7,400 nt of DNA. Source: an uncultured Dyadobacter sp. Lineage in GTDB: Bacteria; Bacteroidota; Bacteroidia; Cytophagales; Spirosomataceae. The position numbers and the translations under genes were made by a program. Below, in pieces: positions 1-5,849 of this stretch. The notes beneath the pieces were generated by a model, which was given only the letters and a program-made list of their open reading frames with translations, made no database searches and had not been told where the DNA came from. How positions within the stretch are numbered: position 1 is the stretch's first letter; the number at the start of each line of letters is the position of its first letter. The stretch is from assembly GCA_946481035.1 (NCBI GenBank), contig CAMLNK010000180.1, forward strand, positions 1-7,400, given 5' to 3'.

Positions 1-500
1 CCTCCTGCTGTAACGCCGCCTGTGCGTCCGCCTTCAGGAAGGCCCTGTACCTTGGCAGCAGTGAACAGCGAGAGGTAAGGCAGGAGTTTAGCATCCGCCT
101 TGGCTTTGTTCAGGATAGCACGGACCTGCTCCGAGCTGATCACCGTTTTGCTTGCCTGCGAAGGGGTAACTTCGTTCAAAGCCTTGATCTCGGACTGGCT
201 AAGTGACGCAGATACCTGCGCCGCCGCGTTTGTGACACTTGCAGGGATATTTCCCGCAGTAACTGTGCTTAACGAGGTGTTCAATTCTCCGGTTTTAGCC
301 GAAGTTTCCACTTTTCCAGGCACCAATTTGATGTCCGGCGTTTCTTCCAGTGTGGTAGTTGACAATTCCAGCTTGTCCAGTTCGCTGGATAGCTCTGTGT
401 TGGCAGGTTGGAGTGAATCCGCTTCTTTGTCCTTACAATCATAAAGGAAGAATGTAAGGAACGTCAGAAGGGTAAGTAACCTCAGTGTACGTGTTTTCAT
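1..500 (-). CDS. Putative lipoprotein of unknown function, N-terminal part (cut by window edge)
   Basis: The frame is open from an ATG at 500 down to the window edge, giving 166 residues with no stop. It begins MKTRTLRLL, followed by a hydrophobic stretch ending FFLYDC with Cys22. This resembles a lipoprotein signal, although Asp at -1 is unusual for a lipobox. The Cys is followed by KDKEAD, an acidic run like the lipoprotein export signals known from Bacteroidota, so surface exposure is possible (inference). The rest is rich in Ser, Thr, Glu and Ala without a domain I recognise; around residues 112-150 (SQSEIKALNEV, SSEQVRAILNKAKADAK) it looks helical. Near the edge it turns Gly-rich (GGRTGGVTAGG). 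There is no clear Shine-Dalgarno sequence; CACTAAA lies 10 nt before the ATG. Function unknown; a plain type I signal peptide is the alternative. Confidence 0.8.
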   Translation of the reverse strand, partial: MKTRTLRLLTLLTFLTFFLYDCKDKEADSLQPANTELSSELDKLELSTTTLEETPDIKLVPGKVETSAKTGELNTSLSTVTAGNIPASVTNAAAQVSASLSQSEIKALNEVTPSQASKTVISSEQVRAILNKAKADAKLLPYLSLFTAAKVQGLPEGGRTGGVTAG

Positions 501-539
501 ACGAGTTAGATTTAGTGTAAAAGGATATTCGGCGGATTA

Positions 540-704
540 TTAAATTGGTTCAATAAGTACAATACTCTCCCGGGCCAGCGCGCCTGTTAAGGCCTGGCCA
601 AACGTTGGCTGCTTACCCGGTGCAAACAGTTTGGTATTTCCTAATCGCACGGCAATACCTGGCATTGCCCCGGCGGAGCAAGCAGCACTAGCGAACGGAT
701 ACCC
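540..704 (-). pseudogene. Possible 3' remnant of a decayed gene (54 codons)
   Basis: On the minus strand a frame is open from just after an in-frame TAA (705-707) to a double stop TAA TAA ending at 537. It encodes 54 residues including GIAVRLGNTKLFAPGKQ and ending ESIVLIEPI. The residue mix and codon pattern (many G-first codons) look like real protein, and the stretch is much more GC-rich than the neighbouring intergenic DNA. The only ATG is at 665, which would give 41 residues. Upstream of the TAA the same frame stays open for about 30 codons with less protein-like content. I do not recognise a family. It could be the tail of a degraded gene, a small real gene from 665, or chance; the plus strand is also open here, which weakens the case. 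Confidence 0.3.
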
Positions 705-1038
705 TTATATGTTTCCCGTCATGCCATCTGACAACCCATTTGGTTGCAAAACATGAACAGGACCGCACGTGCCTTTCCCGCATTCCCAAAGGAATTTTCG
801 CAATTATCAGTAAGAGGAAGTTGGTGGGACTTTCCCGGAAGGGAAGTCCTTGAAACAGAATTGTTATGAGATAGGGTCGGATCAATAAAGAGGCCTGAGT
901 AGGGCCACCCTGGATAGGGCCGCATATTGCCTTGTGGCGAACGCCGCTGGTAACGATTTTCCATCATGTCTTTTAACGTTGAGTGAGTTACTATCCCAGA
1001 CAGAGTTTCCGTTCAAATTGAAATTCCACTAGCAATAT

Positions 1039-1086
1039 GTAGACGTTATTTTACTTACTGTTTTACTTGTGTAAAATAAAATCTAC
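1039..1086. repeat. Imperfect inverted repeat, 16-bp arms
   Basis: The left arm GTAGACGTTATTTTAC (1039-1054) matches the reverse complement of the right arm GTAAAATAAAATCTAC (1071-1086) at 14 of 16 positions, with a 16-nt spacer. TTTTACTT also occurs twice as a direct repeat (1049-1056 and 1061-1068), and TTTTAC/GTAAAA forms a tighter inner hairpin (1061-1076). There is no T-run immediately after either arm that would make it a typical intrinsic terminator. It could be an operator, a hairpin in DNA or RNA, or the scar of an element. Confidence 0.55.
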
Positions 1087-1164
1087 AACAAGTTTAAGGC
1101 ATTAGATTTCAATTTCAAAATAAAAATATCTCTACAACTTAGTATTTAGCTGATAATGAGTTGA

Positions 1165-1197
1165 TTGAATTTCTCTAAAAGTAAATATTTACACTTG
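1165..1197 (+). promoter_or_regulatory. Weak candidate Bacteroidota-type promoter for the operon
   Basis: TACACTTG at 1190-1197 differs at one fixed position from the Bacteroidota -7 element TAnnTTTG, and a TTG at 1165-1167 lies 22 nt upstream as a partial -33 element. Initiation here would give a leader of about 220 nt before the start at 1425. The match is weak and the region is AT-rich, so chance is a real possibility. Confidence 0.2.
1181..1192. promoter_or_regulatory. Perfect 12-bp palindrome GTAAATATTTAC
   Basis: GTAAATATTTAC equals its own reverse complement and overlaps the start of the weak -7-like element at 1190. The GTAAA/TTTAC half-site also occurs in the inverted repeat about 100 bp upstream. 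The placement would suit a dimeric regulator's operator, but no regulator gene is in the window and AT-rich DNA gives such palindromes by chance more often. Confidence 0.3.
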
Positions 1198-1256
1198 TTC
1201 TTTTAAAAGTAACATGCTGTTCGGCAGTGTTGATGTCGTTTTTTCTGGAATACCGG

Positions 1257-1268
1257 GTAACGCGTTAC
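1257..1268. promoter_or_regulatory. Perfect 12-bp palindrome GTAACGCGTTAC
   Basis: GTAACGCGTTAC is self-complementary over 12 bp and lies 156 nt upstream of the first operon start, in mixed-composition DNA. It could be a regulator binding site within the leader. No matching protein or second copy was seen, so the role is inferred only from symmetry and position. Confidence 0.3.
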
Positions 1269-1424
1269 TGATCTTCGGTGTCGGACGGTCGGCTATATAT
1301 ATTCATTGGTCATAGTCGCCTCGCGCCATATTATAGTTGGTCGTTTACAGTTTTTTCGAAACAGACGACTATATTATTGCAGCAGGATGCTTTTTTACAG
1401 TATCCAACTATCCTGAATCCTCTC

Positions 1425-2717
1425 ATGAACTTTTTCAAACTGCTCCGGCTCCAAACAGCGAGCACCCGGTTCCCTGCCGCATTACTGCTGGTTCCCCTCG
1501 TCACGGGGATGTTGCATGGCCAATCCATCGACGTCCTGATCAAAGGCGGCCACGTGATTGACCCCAAAAATCGCATTGATGGTATTATGGACGTCGCTGT
1601 CACCGCCGGCAAAATTGTGCAGGTAGCAGCCTCCATTCCACCTTCCGATGCCAAAAAGGTGGTCGAAGCTAGGGGAATGTATGTCGCTCCCGGCTTTATC
1701 GACATGCACGTGCATGTTTTCAATGGTACCACACCGGAAGCCTACATTGCCAATGCTGCCACCAGCGTCGCGCCCGACGGTTTTACATTTCGTACAGGCG
1801 TTACCACCGTCGTGGATGCGGGCTCGTCGGGTTGGCGTAATTTCAAAATTTTCAAAGCACAAACGATCGATCGCGCGCAGACGCGGGTTTTGGCTTTCCT
1901 GAACATCGTCGGAACCGGTATGGCGAGCCGCTACGAGGAGCAGGACCTGAGCGACATGAACCCGCAGATGGTGGCCAACATGATCAAAAGGTTGTATCCC
2001 AATATCATCGTCGGCATTAAATCCGCCCATTACTGGGGCGATTACAGCCAGGTACAGCGCGCGGTAGAGGCCGGGAAGCTGGCCGATGTACCGGTAATGG
2101 TCGATTTCGGGGAGCACCGCCCGCCGCTGTCGATCGAAAAGCTCTTCCGCGACTACCTCAGGCCCGGCGATATCTTCACGCATACCTACGCGCACGGGCC
2201 CAACGACCGCGAGACGGTGGTGGACGAGCAGGGTAAAGTGAAGCCTTTCGTGCTCGAAATGCAGAGAAAAGGCCTGGTATTCGATGTGGGACACGGTGGC
2301 GGCGCATTTGCCTGGCGGCAGGCAGTCCCGTCCATCAAGCAGGGTTTTTTGGCTAATGTGATCAGCACCGACCTCCATACCGACAGCATGAACGGCGGCA
2401 TGAAAGGGCTCGATAATGTCATTTCCAAGTTTCTGAACATGGGCGTGCCGCTGCCCGACGCCATATTACGGGTTACCTGGAACCCCGCCCAGGTTATCAA
2501 GCGGCCCGATCTGGGTAGTTTGAGCGTAGGATCGGAGGCTGACATTACCGTTTTCAGTGTCCGTACAGGCGATTTTGGTTTTATCGATGCCCGCAGACTG
2601 AAAATGAAAGGGGATAAGAAACTGGAAGCTGAGCTGACGCTCCGTGCGGGTAAGATTGTGTGGGACCTGAACGGCATCGGCGCTGCGCCTTGGGAGTCTG
2701 AAATACAGGGTAAATAA
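1425..2717 (+). CDS. Exported amidohydrolase/deacetylase-family metallohydrolase (COG3964 type), first paralogue
   Basis: 430 residues. The start at 1425 gives a signal peptide (MNFFKLLRL, hydrophobic AALLLVPLVTG, then LHG before Gln33); the frame is open further up to an ATG at 1278, but those 49 codons would bury the signal. The mature part has the amidohydrolase layout: a beta-sandwich start (DVLIKGGHVIDPKNRID), the HxH metal site H95/H97 in GFIDMHVH, the probable carboxylated lysine K199 (GIKSAHY), H253 (FTHTYAHG), GHGGG at H290, and the catalytic Asp316 (STDLHTDSMN). The usual strand-5 histidine position appears to be Asp227 (MVDFG). Such proteins are often mislabelled dihydroorotases; characterised COG3964 members hydrolyse acetylated compounds. 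Family-based role: a binuclear-metal hydrolase in the periplasm; substrate unknown. It overlaps the next gene by 1 nt (TAATG), implying coupled translation. Confidence 0.9.
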   Translation: MNFFKLLRLQTASTRFPAALLLVPLVTGMLHGQSIDVLIKGGHVIDPKNRIDGIMDVAVTAGKIVQVAASIPPSDAKKVVEARGMYVAPGFIDMHVHVFNGTTPEAYIANAATSVAPDGFTFRTGVTTVVDAGSSGWRNFKIFKAQTIDRAQTRVLAFLNIVGTGMASRYEEQDLSDMNPQMVANMIKRLYPNIIVGIKSAHYWGDYSQVQRAVEAGKLADVPVMVDFGEHRPPLSIEKLFRDYLRPGDIFTHTYAHGPNDRETVVDEQGKVKPFVLEMQRKGLVFDVGHGGGAFAWRQAVPSIKQGFLANVISTDLHTDSMNGGMKGLDNVISKFLNMGVPLPDAILRVTWNPAQVIKRPDLGSLSVGSEADITVFSVRTGDFGFIDARRLKMKGDKKLEAELTLRAGKIVWDLNGIGAAPWESEIQGK

Positions 2718-4015
2718 TGGGTATGGAAAAGGTAATCTCCCATGTCCGTTTTGTGAGCCGGATCGCATTCGGCCTCGTATGGATGCTGCCGCAGTGGATA
2801 CTGCCGCAGTGGATACTGCCGCAGTGGATACTGCCGCAGAGCGCTTTTGCACAGACGCACGAGCTGGTGATCAGGAATGCGCACGTAATTGACCCTGCCA
2901 ATGCGATAAACCGTAAAATGGATGTGGCGGTTGCGCAGGGCAAAATCGTGAAAGTGGCCGATAATATCAGTGAAACCGCTGCTCAGGTGATCAACGCCGA
3001 TGGCCTCTACCTCGCGCCGGGCTTTATCGACCCGCATACGCACGTATTCGTGGGCACGCAAGCCGGATTATTTGCCAACGGGGTCAACAGCGTTTCGCCC
3101 GATGACTTTACGTTCCGGTCCGGGGTTACGACGGTTGTCGATGCCGGTACGTCGGGTTGGCGTAGTTTTCCGCTGTTCAAAAAGCAGGTGATCGATCAAT
3201 CCAAAACCCGCATTCTGGCATTTTTGAATATCGCGGGCGGAGGAATGACCGGCGCGGCGCACGAGCAGGATTTGCAGGATATGAATGTCGACTCGGCAGT
3301 GGCAGTGATGAAGCAGTATCCCGACTTGATTGCCGGTGTGAAGATCGGGCATTACAACGGGAAAGAATGGACGCCGTTCGATAATGCATTGCATGCAGCG
3401 AAGCAGGCAGGCAAGCCGCTTTTTGTAGAATGTCATTTGCCCGAATATGCATTGGAAGACCAACTGGCGAAAATGCGCCCGGGCGATATGATCACCCATA
3501 CTTTCGAGCATATCAAAGAGCGTATGCCAATTGTCGGTGAAAACGGGCAAGTGCGCCCGTTCGTCCTCGAAGCACGGAAAAGAGGCATATTGTTTGATCT
3601 CGGGCATGGAGGCGCCGGATTTTGGTTCGATCAGGCGGTACCGGCCGTGAAGCAGGGTTTTTATCCCAATTCCTTTGGTACCGACCTGCACCGTTTCAGC
3701 ATGAACTCGGCGATGAAGGATATGGCGAATGTAATGTCGAAATTCATGGCTATGGGCCTTTCCCTGGAACAGGTTGTGGAAATAGCTACCTGGAATGCGG
3801 CAAAGGGCATTGGTCACTCCGAGCTGGGGAATCTCAAAGAAGGTAACCCCGCCGATATCGTACTCTTTCGCTTGCGGGAGGGGGTTTTCGGGTTTATGGA
3901 TTCGGCCGGCAACAGTATCAGCGGCAGCCGTAAGCTGGAAGTTGAAATGACCGTCCGGCAAGGCAAAGTGGTGTGGGACCTGAATGGCCTGGCGGCGAAG
4001 AAAAAAGGATTTTAA
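2717..4015 (+). CDS. Exported amidohydrolase/deacetylase-family metallohydrolase (COG3964 type), second paralogue
   Basis: 432 residues, clearly homologous along its length to the preceding gene (shared FTFRxGVTTVVDAG, SGWR, LAFLNI, EQDL, DLNG), so the pair arose by duplication. The start at 2717 overlaps the previous stop; an ATG at 2723 is an alternative. The signal peptide is odd: residues 22-41 are WMLPQ followed by three WILPQ units, encoded by a 15-bp tandem repeat, with likely cleavage at AFA before Gln46. Metal-site residues: H107/H109 (FIDPHTH), K209 (AGVKIGHY), H261 (ITHTFEH), H297 (DLGHGG) and Asp323 (GTDLH). The strand-5 position appears to be Glu238 (FVECH) rather than His. Role inferred from family: periplasmic metallohydrolase, perhaps with a different substrate from its partner. 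The next gene begins 11 nt after the stop. Confidence 0.9.
   Translation: MGMEKVISHVRFVSRIAFGLVWMLPQWILPQWILPQWILPQSAFAQTHELVIRNAHVIDPANAINRKMDVAVAQGKIVKVADNISETAAQVINADGLYLAPGFIDPHTHVFVGTQAGLFANGVNSVSPDDFTFRSGVTTVVDAGTSGWRSFPLFKKQVIDQSKTRILAFLNIAGGGMTGAAHEQDLQDMNVDSAVAVMKQYPDLIAGVKIGHYNGKEWTPFDNALHAAKQAGKPLFVECHLPEYALEDQLAKMRPGDMITHTFEHIKERMPIVGENGQVRPFVLEARKRGILFDLGHGGAGFWFDQAVPAVKQGFYPNSFGTDLHRFSMNSAMKDMANVMSKFMAMGLSLEQVVEIATWNAAKGIGHSELGNLKEGNPADIVLFRLREGVFGFMDSAGNSISGSRKLEVEMTVRQGKVVWDLNGLAAKKKGF
2780..2839 (+). repeat. 15-bp tandem repeat, four copies, inside the signal-peptide coding region
   Basis: The unit TGGATACTGCCGCAG occurs four times head to tail (2780, 2795, 2810, 2825). The last three copies are identical and the first differs by one base (TGGATG). 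The phase is in frame, giving WMLPQ then three WILPQ in residues 22-41 of the second amidohydrolase. Because the unit is a multiple of three, copy-number changes by slippage would lengthen or shorten the signal peptide without breaking the frame. Confidence 0.97.
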
Positions 4016-4026
4016 CCGAACTCAAC

Positions 4027-5790
4027 ATGCGTCTTCATCTTTTCATATTCAAAAGGCCCGGAACCTGTCTGAGCCTCGCGCTCATTACGCTCGCGCTTGC
4101 TGGCGCTACCCATTTGCACCAGGAAAGGCTTCCACGCGGTGATGCCGACAACGGCGGGCTTACCACGCCGGAAGGCTTCGAGACGCTCGTGGTCGCCGAC
4201 AGTACAGGCCTCGCCCGACACATTGTTGTAAACGGTAATGGCGACATTTACATCAAGCTCCGCTATTTTGGTAAGGGCCAGGGCGGTGGCACCGTCGCAC
4301 TGAGGGATACGAATGGCGACGGCAAAGCGGATATTATACGGAATTTCGGCAATTATCAGGATCAAAGCAGCCTCGCCAACGGTATCACCATACGGAACGG
4401 CTATCTCTATTACAGCTCTTCCCTCGCTGTTTATCGCAGCAAACTCATTCCGGGGCAGCTACTACCCGACGAAAAGACCGAGTTGATCCTCCAAGACGAT
4501 CATGAGCATGGAGCGCATTGGCATATCACCAAACCAATGGCGTTCGACGACCAGGGGAATATGTACGTGCCCTTTGGCGCGCCGTCGGATGCCTGCCAGG
4601 ATATGGTGAACTCGCCCGGCGGAAAACCGGGGAGCCCCGGTGTAAATCCCTGCCCCGATCTTGAAAAACACGGCGGAATATGGAAGTTCAACGCCGATAA
4701 ACCGGGCCAGACGCAGGCCGACGGTACCTTGTATGCGACAGGGCTGCGAAGTATTGTTGGAATGCGATGGAACCCGGTGGATAAAGGTTTGTATGCGGTC
4801 GTGCATGGCCGCGATAATCTCCATCGCCTTTTTCCGGAGCTTTTCAGTGCCTGGCAGAGCGCGGTGCTGCCTTCGGAGGAATTTGTGAAAGTAACACAGG
4901 GTACGAATGTCGGCTGGCCGTACTATTACTACGATCAGATGAAAGGCAAGAAAATGCTCAATCCCGAATATGGCGGTGACGGTAAAAAGGAGGGGGAAGG
5001 GGTCAGATACCAAAAGCCGCTGATAGGATTCCCAGGGCATTGGGCGCCCAACGATGTGCTATTCTACCAGGGCAGCCAGTTTCCCGAACATTATAAAAAT
5101 GGCGCATTCATAGCGTTCCACGGTTCTACTAACCGCGCACCTTACCCACAGGCGGGCTATTTCGTATGTTTCGTACCGTTCAAAGACGGAAAGCCTTCAG
5201 GTGATTGGGAAGTATTCGCAGATGGTTTTGCGGGAGTGGATCCTATTATCAATGTGAGCGACGCGAAATTCAGGCCGATGGGACTTGCCGAAGGGCCCGA
5301 CGGCTCGCTATACATTACCGATTCGCGCAAAGGCAAAGTATGGCGGATCATGTTCAAAGGCGATAAAAAGAGCTTTGGGGAAAATCAGCTGGCATCGATG
5401 GAAAAGCATAAGCAACTCGCGCACATACGTACGCCCGACGAGGTAGCCGACAATCTTGATACTAAAACCAAAGAACTTGGCCAGCGCATTTACAATACCT
5501 ATTGCACACCATGCCATCAGCGAAATGGGCTCGGCGATGGCAGCCGTTTCCCGCCCCTTGCCGGTTCGGAATGGGTCACAGGTAATAAAAGGCGACTAAT
5601 AGAGGTGGTTGCCAAAGGCCTCGAAGGGCCTATTCAGGTGGCGGGGAAGCCTTACAACGACCTCATGCCGAAGCACGATTTCCTCAAACCGGAGGAAATG
5701 GCCCAGGTGCTTACTTACATCCGCAAGAATTTCGGAAATGACGCCGACGCCATCTCCGTGAGCGACGTGCAGCGCGTGCTGGGCAAGTAG
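4027..5790 (+). CDS. Exported PQQ-type sugar/sorbosone dehydrogenase with C-terminal cytochrome c domain
   Basis: 587 residues. The start at 4027 gives a signal peptide (MRLHLFIFKR, then CLSLALITLALAGA); the frame opens at 3973, but that would overlap the previous gene by 43 nt. Residues about 45-445 look like a glucose/sorbosone dehydrogenase six-bladed propeller: a calcium-loop-like DTNGDGKAD (94-102), His-rich HEHGAHWH (159-166), ATGLRS with Arg241 where PQQ enzymes have a conserved Arg, GTNVGWP, and MGLAEGPDGSLYITD near the end. C190 and C209 could pair. Residues about 480-575 form a cytochrome c domain with heme motif C493-T-P-C496-H497 and probable axial ligand Met547 (NDLMP). Expected role: periplasmic oxidation of a sugar or aldehyde, with electrons passed via the fused heme. 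PQQ binding is inferred and no PQQ synthesis genes are in the window. It is the last gene of the operon. Confidence 0.88.
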   Translation: MRLHLFIFKRPGTCLSLALITLALAGATHLHQERLPRGDADNGGLTTPEGFETLVVADSTGLARHIVVNGNGDIYIKLRYFGKGQGGGTVALRDTNGDGKADIIRNFGNYQDQSSLANGITIRNGYLYYSSSLAVYRSKLIPGQLLPDEKTELILQDDHEHGAHWHITKPMAFDDQGNMYVPFGAPSDACQDMVNSPGGKPGSPGVNPCPDLEKHGGIWKFNADKPGQTQADGTLYATGLRSIVGMRWNPVDKGLYAVVHGRDNLHRLFPELFSAWQSAVLPSEEFVKVTQGTNVGWPYYYYDQMKGKKMLNPEYGGDGKKEGEGVRYQKPLIGFPGHWAPNDVLFYQGSQFPEHYKNGAFIAFHGSTNRAPYPQAGYFVCFVPFKDGKPSGDWEVFADGFAGVDPIINVSDAKFRPMGLAEGPDGSLYITDSRKGKVWRIMFKGDKKSFGENQLASMEKHKQLAHIRTPDEVADNLDTKTKELGQRIYNTYCTPCHQRNGLGDGSRFPPLAGSEWVTGNKRRLIEVVAKGLEGPIQVAGKPYNDLMPKHDFLKPEEMAQVLTYIRKNFGNDADAISVSDVQRVLGK

Positions 5791-5800
5791 TGAAAACAAA

Positions 5801-5829
5801 AGACCCGCCGAAAATGCTCCGGCGGGTCT
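5801..5829 (-). terminator. Intrinsic terminator between convergent genes
   Basis: AGACCCGCCG (5801-5810) and CGGCGGGTCT (5820-5829) form a perfect 10-bp GC-rich stem with a 9-nt loop. Read on the minus strand the stem is followed by TTTGTTTTC, a good U-tract, so it should end transcription of the T9SS gene whose stop is 20 nt upstream. On the plus strand the stem begins 10 nt after the dehydrogenase stop but is followed by CTGAAGTTG, without a U-tract; it may still act on the operon less efficiently. Confidence 0.85.
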
Positions 5830-5849
5830 CTGAAGTTGAATACATAGGA

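Larger units (their letters stand above)
705..1424. other. Long intergenic region without a convincing gene
   Basis: From 705 to about 970 the base mix is mixed, and two overlapping minus-strand frames of 65 and 82 codons are open, but their sequences look unlike real proteins (no domain, biased residues) and they overlap each other. From about 1000 to 1220 the sequence is clearly AT-rich and carries an imperfect 16-bp inverted repeat and a perfect 12-bp palindrome. A second 12-bp palindrome sits at 1257-1268. From 1270 to 1424 there is probably the untranslated leader of the downstream operon. No tRNA or other structured RNA was recognised. Confidence 0.6.

Noticed and set aside
100..444. 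Plus-strand frame of 114 codons opposite the lipoprotein gene
   Set aside because: It is an antisense shadow: the minus strand has a signal sequence and an uninterrupted frame to the window edge, while the plus frame is Ser/Val-rich without a domain.
688..967. Two overlapping minus-strand frames of 65 and 82 codons
   Set aside because: They overlap in different frames, have no recognisable domain and odd residue make-up; at most they are part of a decayed gene.
1039..1086. Terminal inverted repeat of an insertion sequence
   Set aside because: The arms are only 16 nt apart, no transposase gene is near and there is no target duplication visible.
1278..1424. N-terminal extension of the first amidohydrolase from the ATG at 1278
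   Set aside because: The extra 49 residues have no family similarity and would place the signal peptide internally; starting at 1425 gives a length (430) matching the paralogue (432).
1482..2378. Long antisense frame of 298 codons within the first amidohydrolase
   Set aside because: It is a shadow of a GC-rich coding region; the plus strand carries the full set of family motifs.
2780..2839. CRISPR-like or mobile-element repeat
   Set aside because: The 15-bp units are directly adjacent without spacers and lie in frame inside a gene, so this is a simple tandem repeat.
2186..3061. Antisense frame with RQYPL repeats
   Set aside because: The peptide repeat is only the reverse reading of the 15-bp DNA repeat in the signal-peptide region of the plus-strand gene.
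3068..3961. Long antisense frame of 297 codons within the second amidohydrolase
   Set aside because: Same reason: the plus-strand protein is an unmistakable family member and the antisense product has no coherent features.
3973..4026. Upstream start for the dehydrogenase
   Set aside because: It would overlap the previous gene by 43 nt and put 18 charged or polar residues before a good signal peptide starting at 4027.
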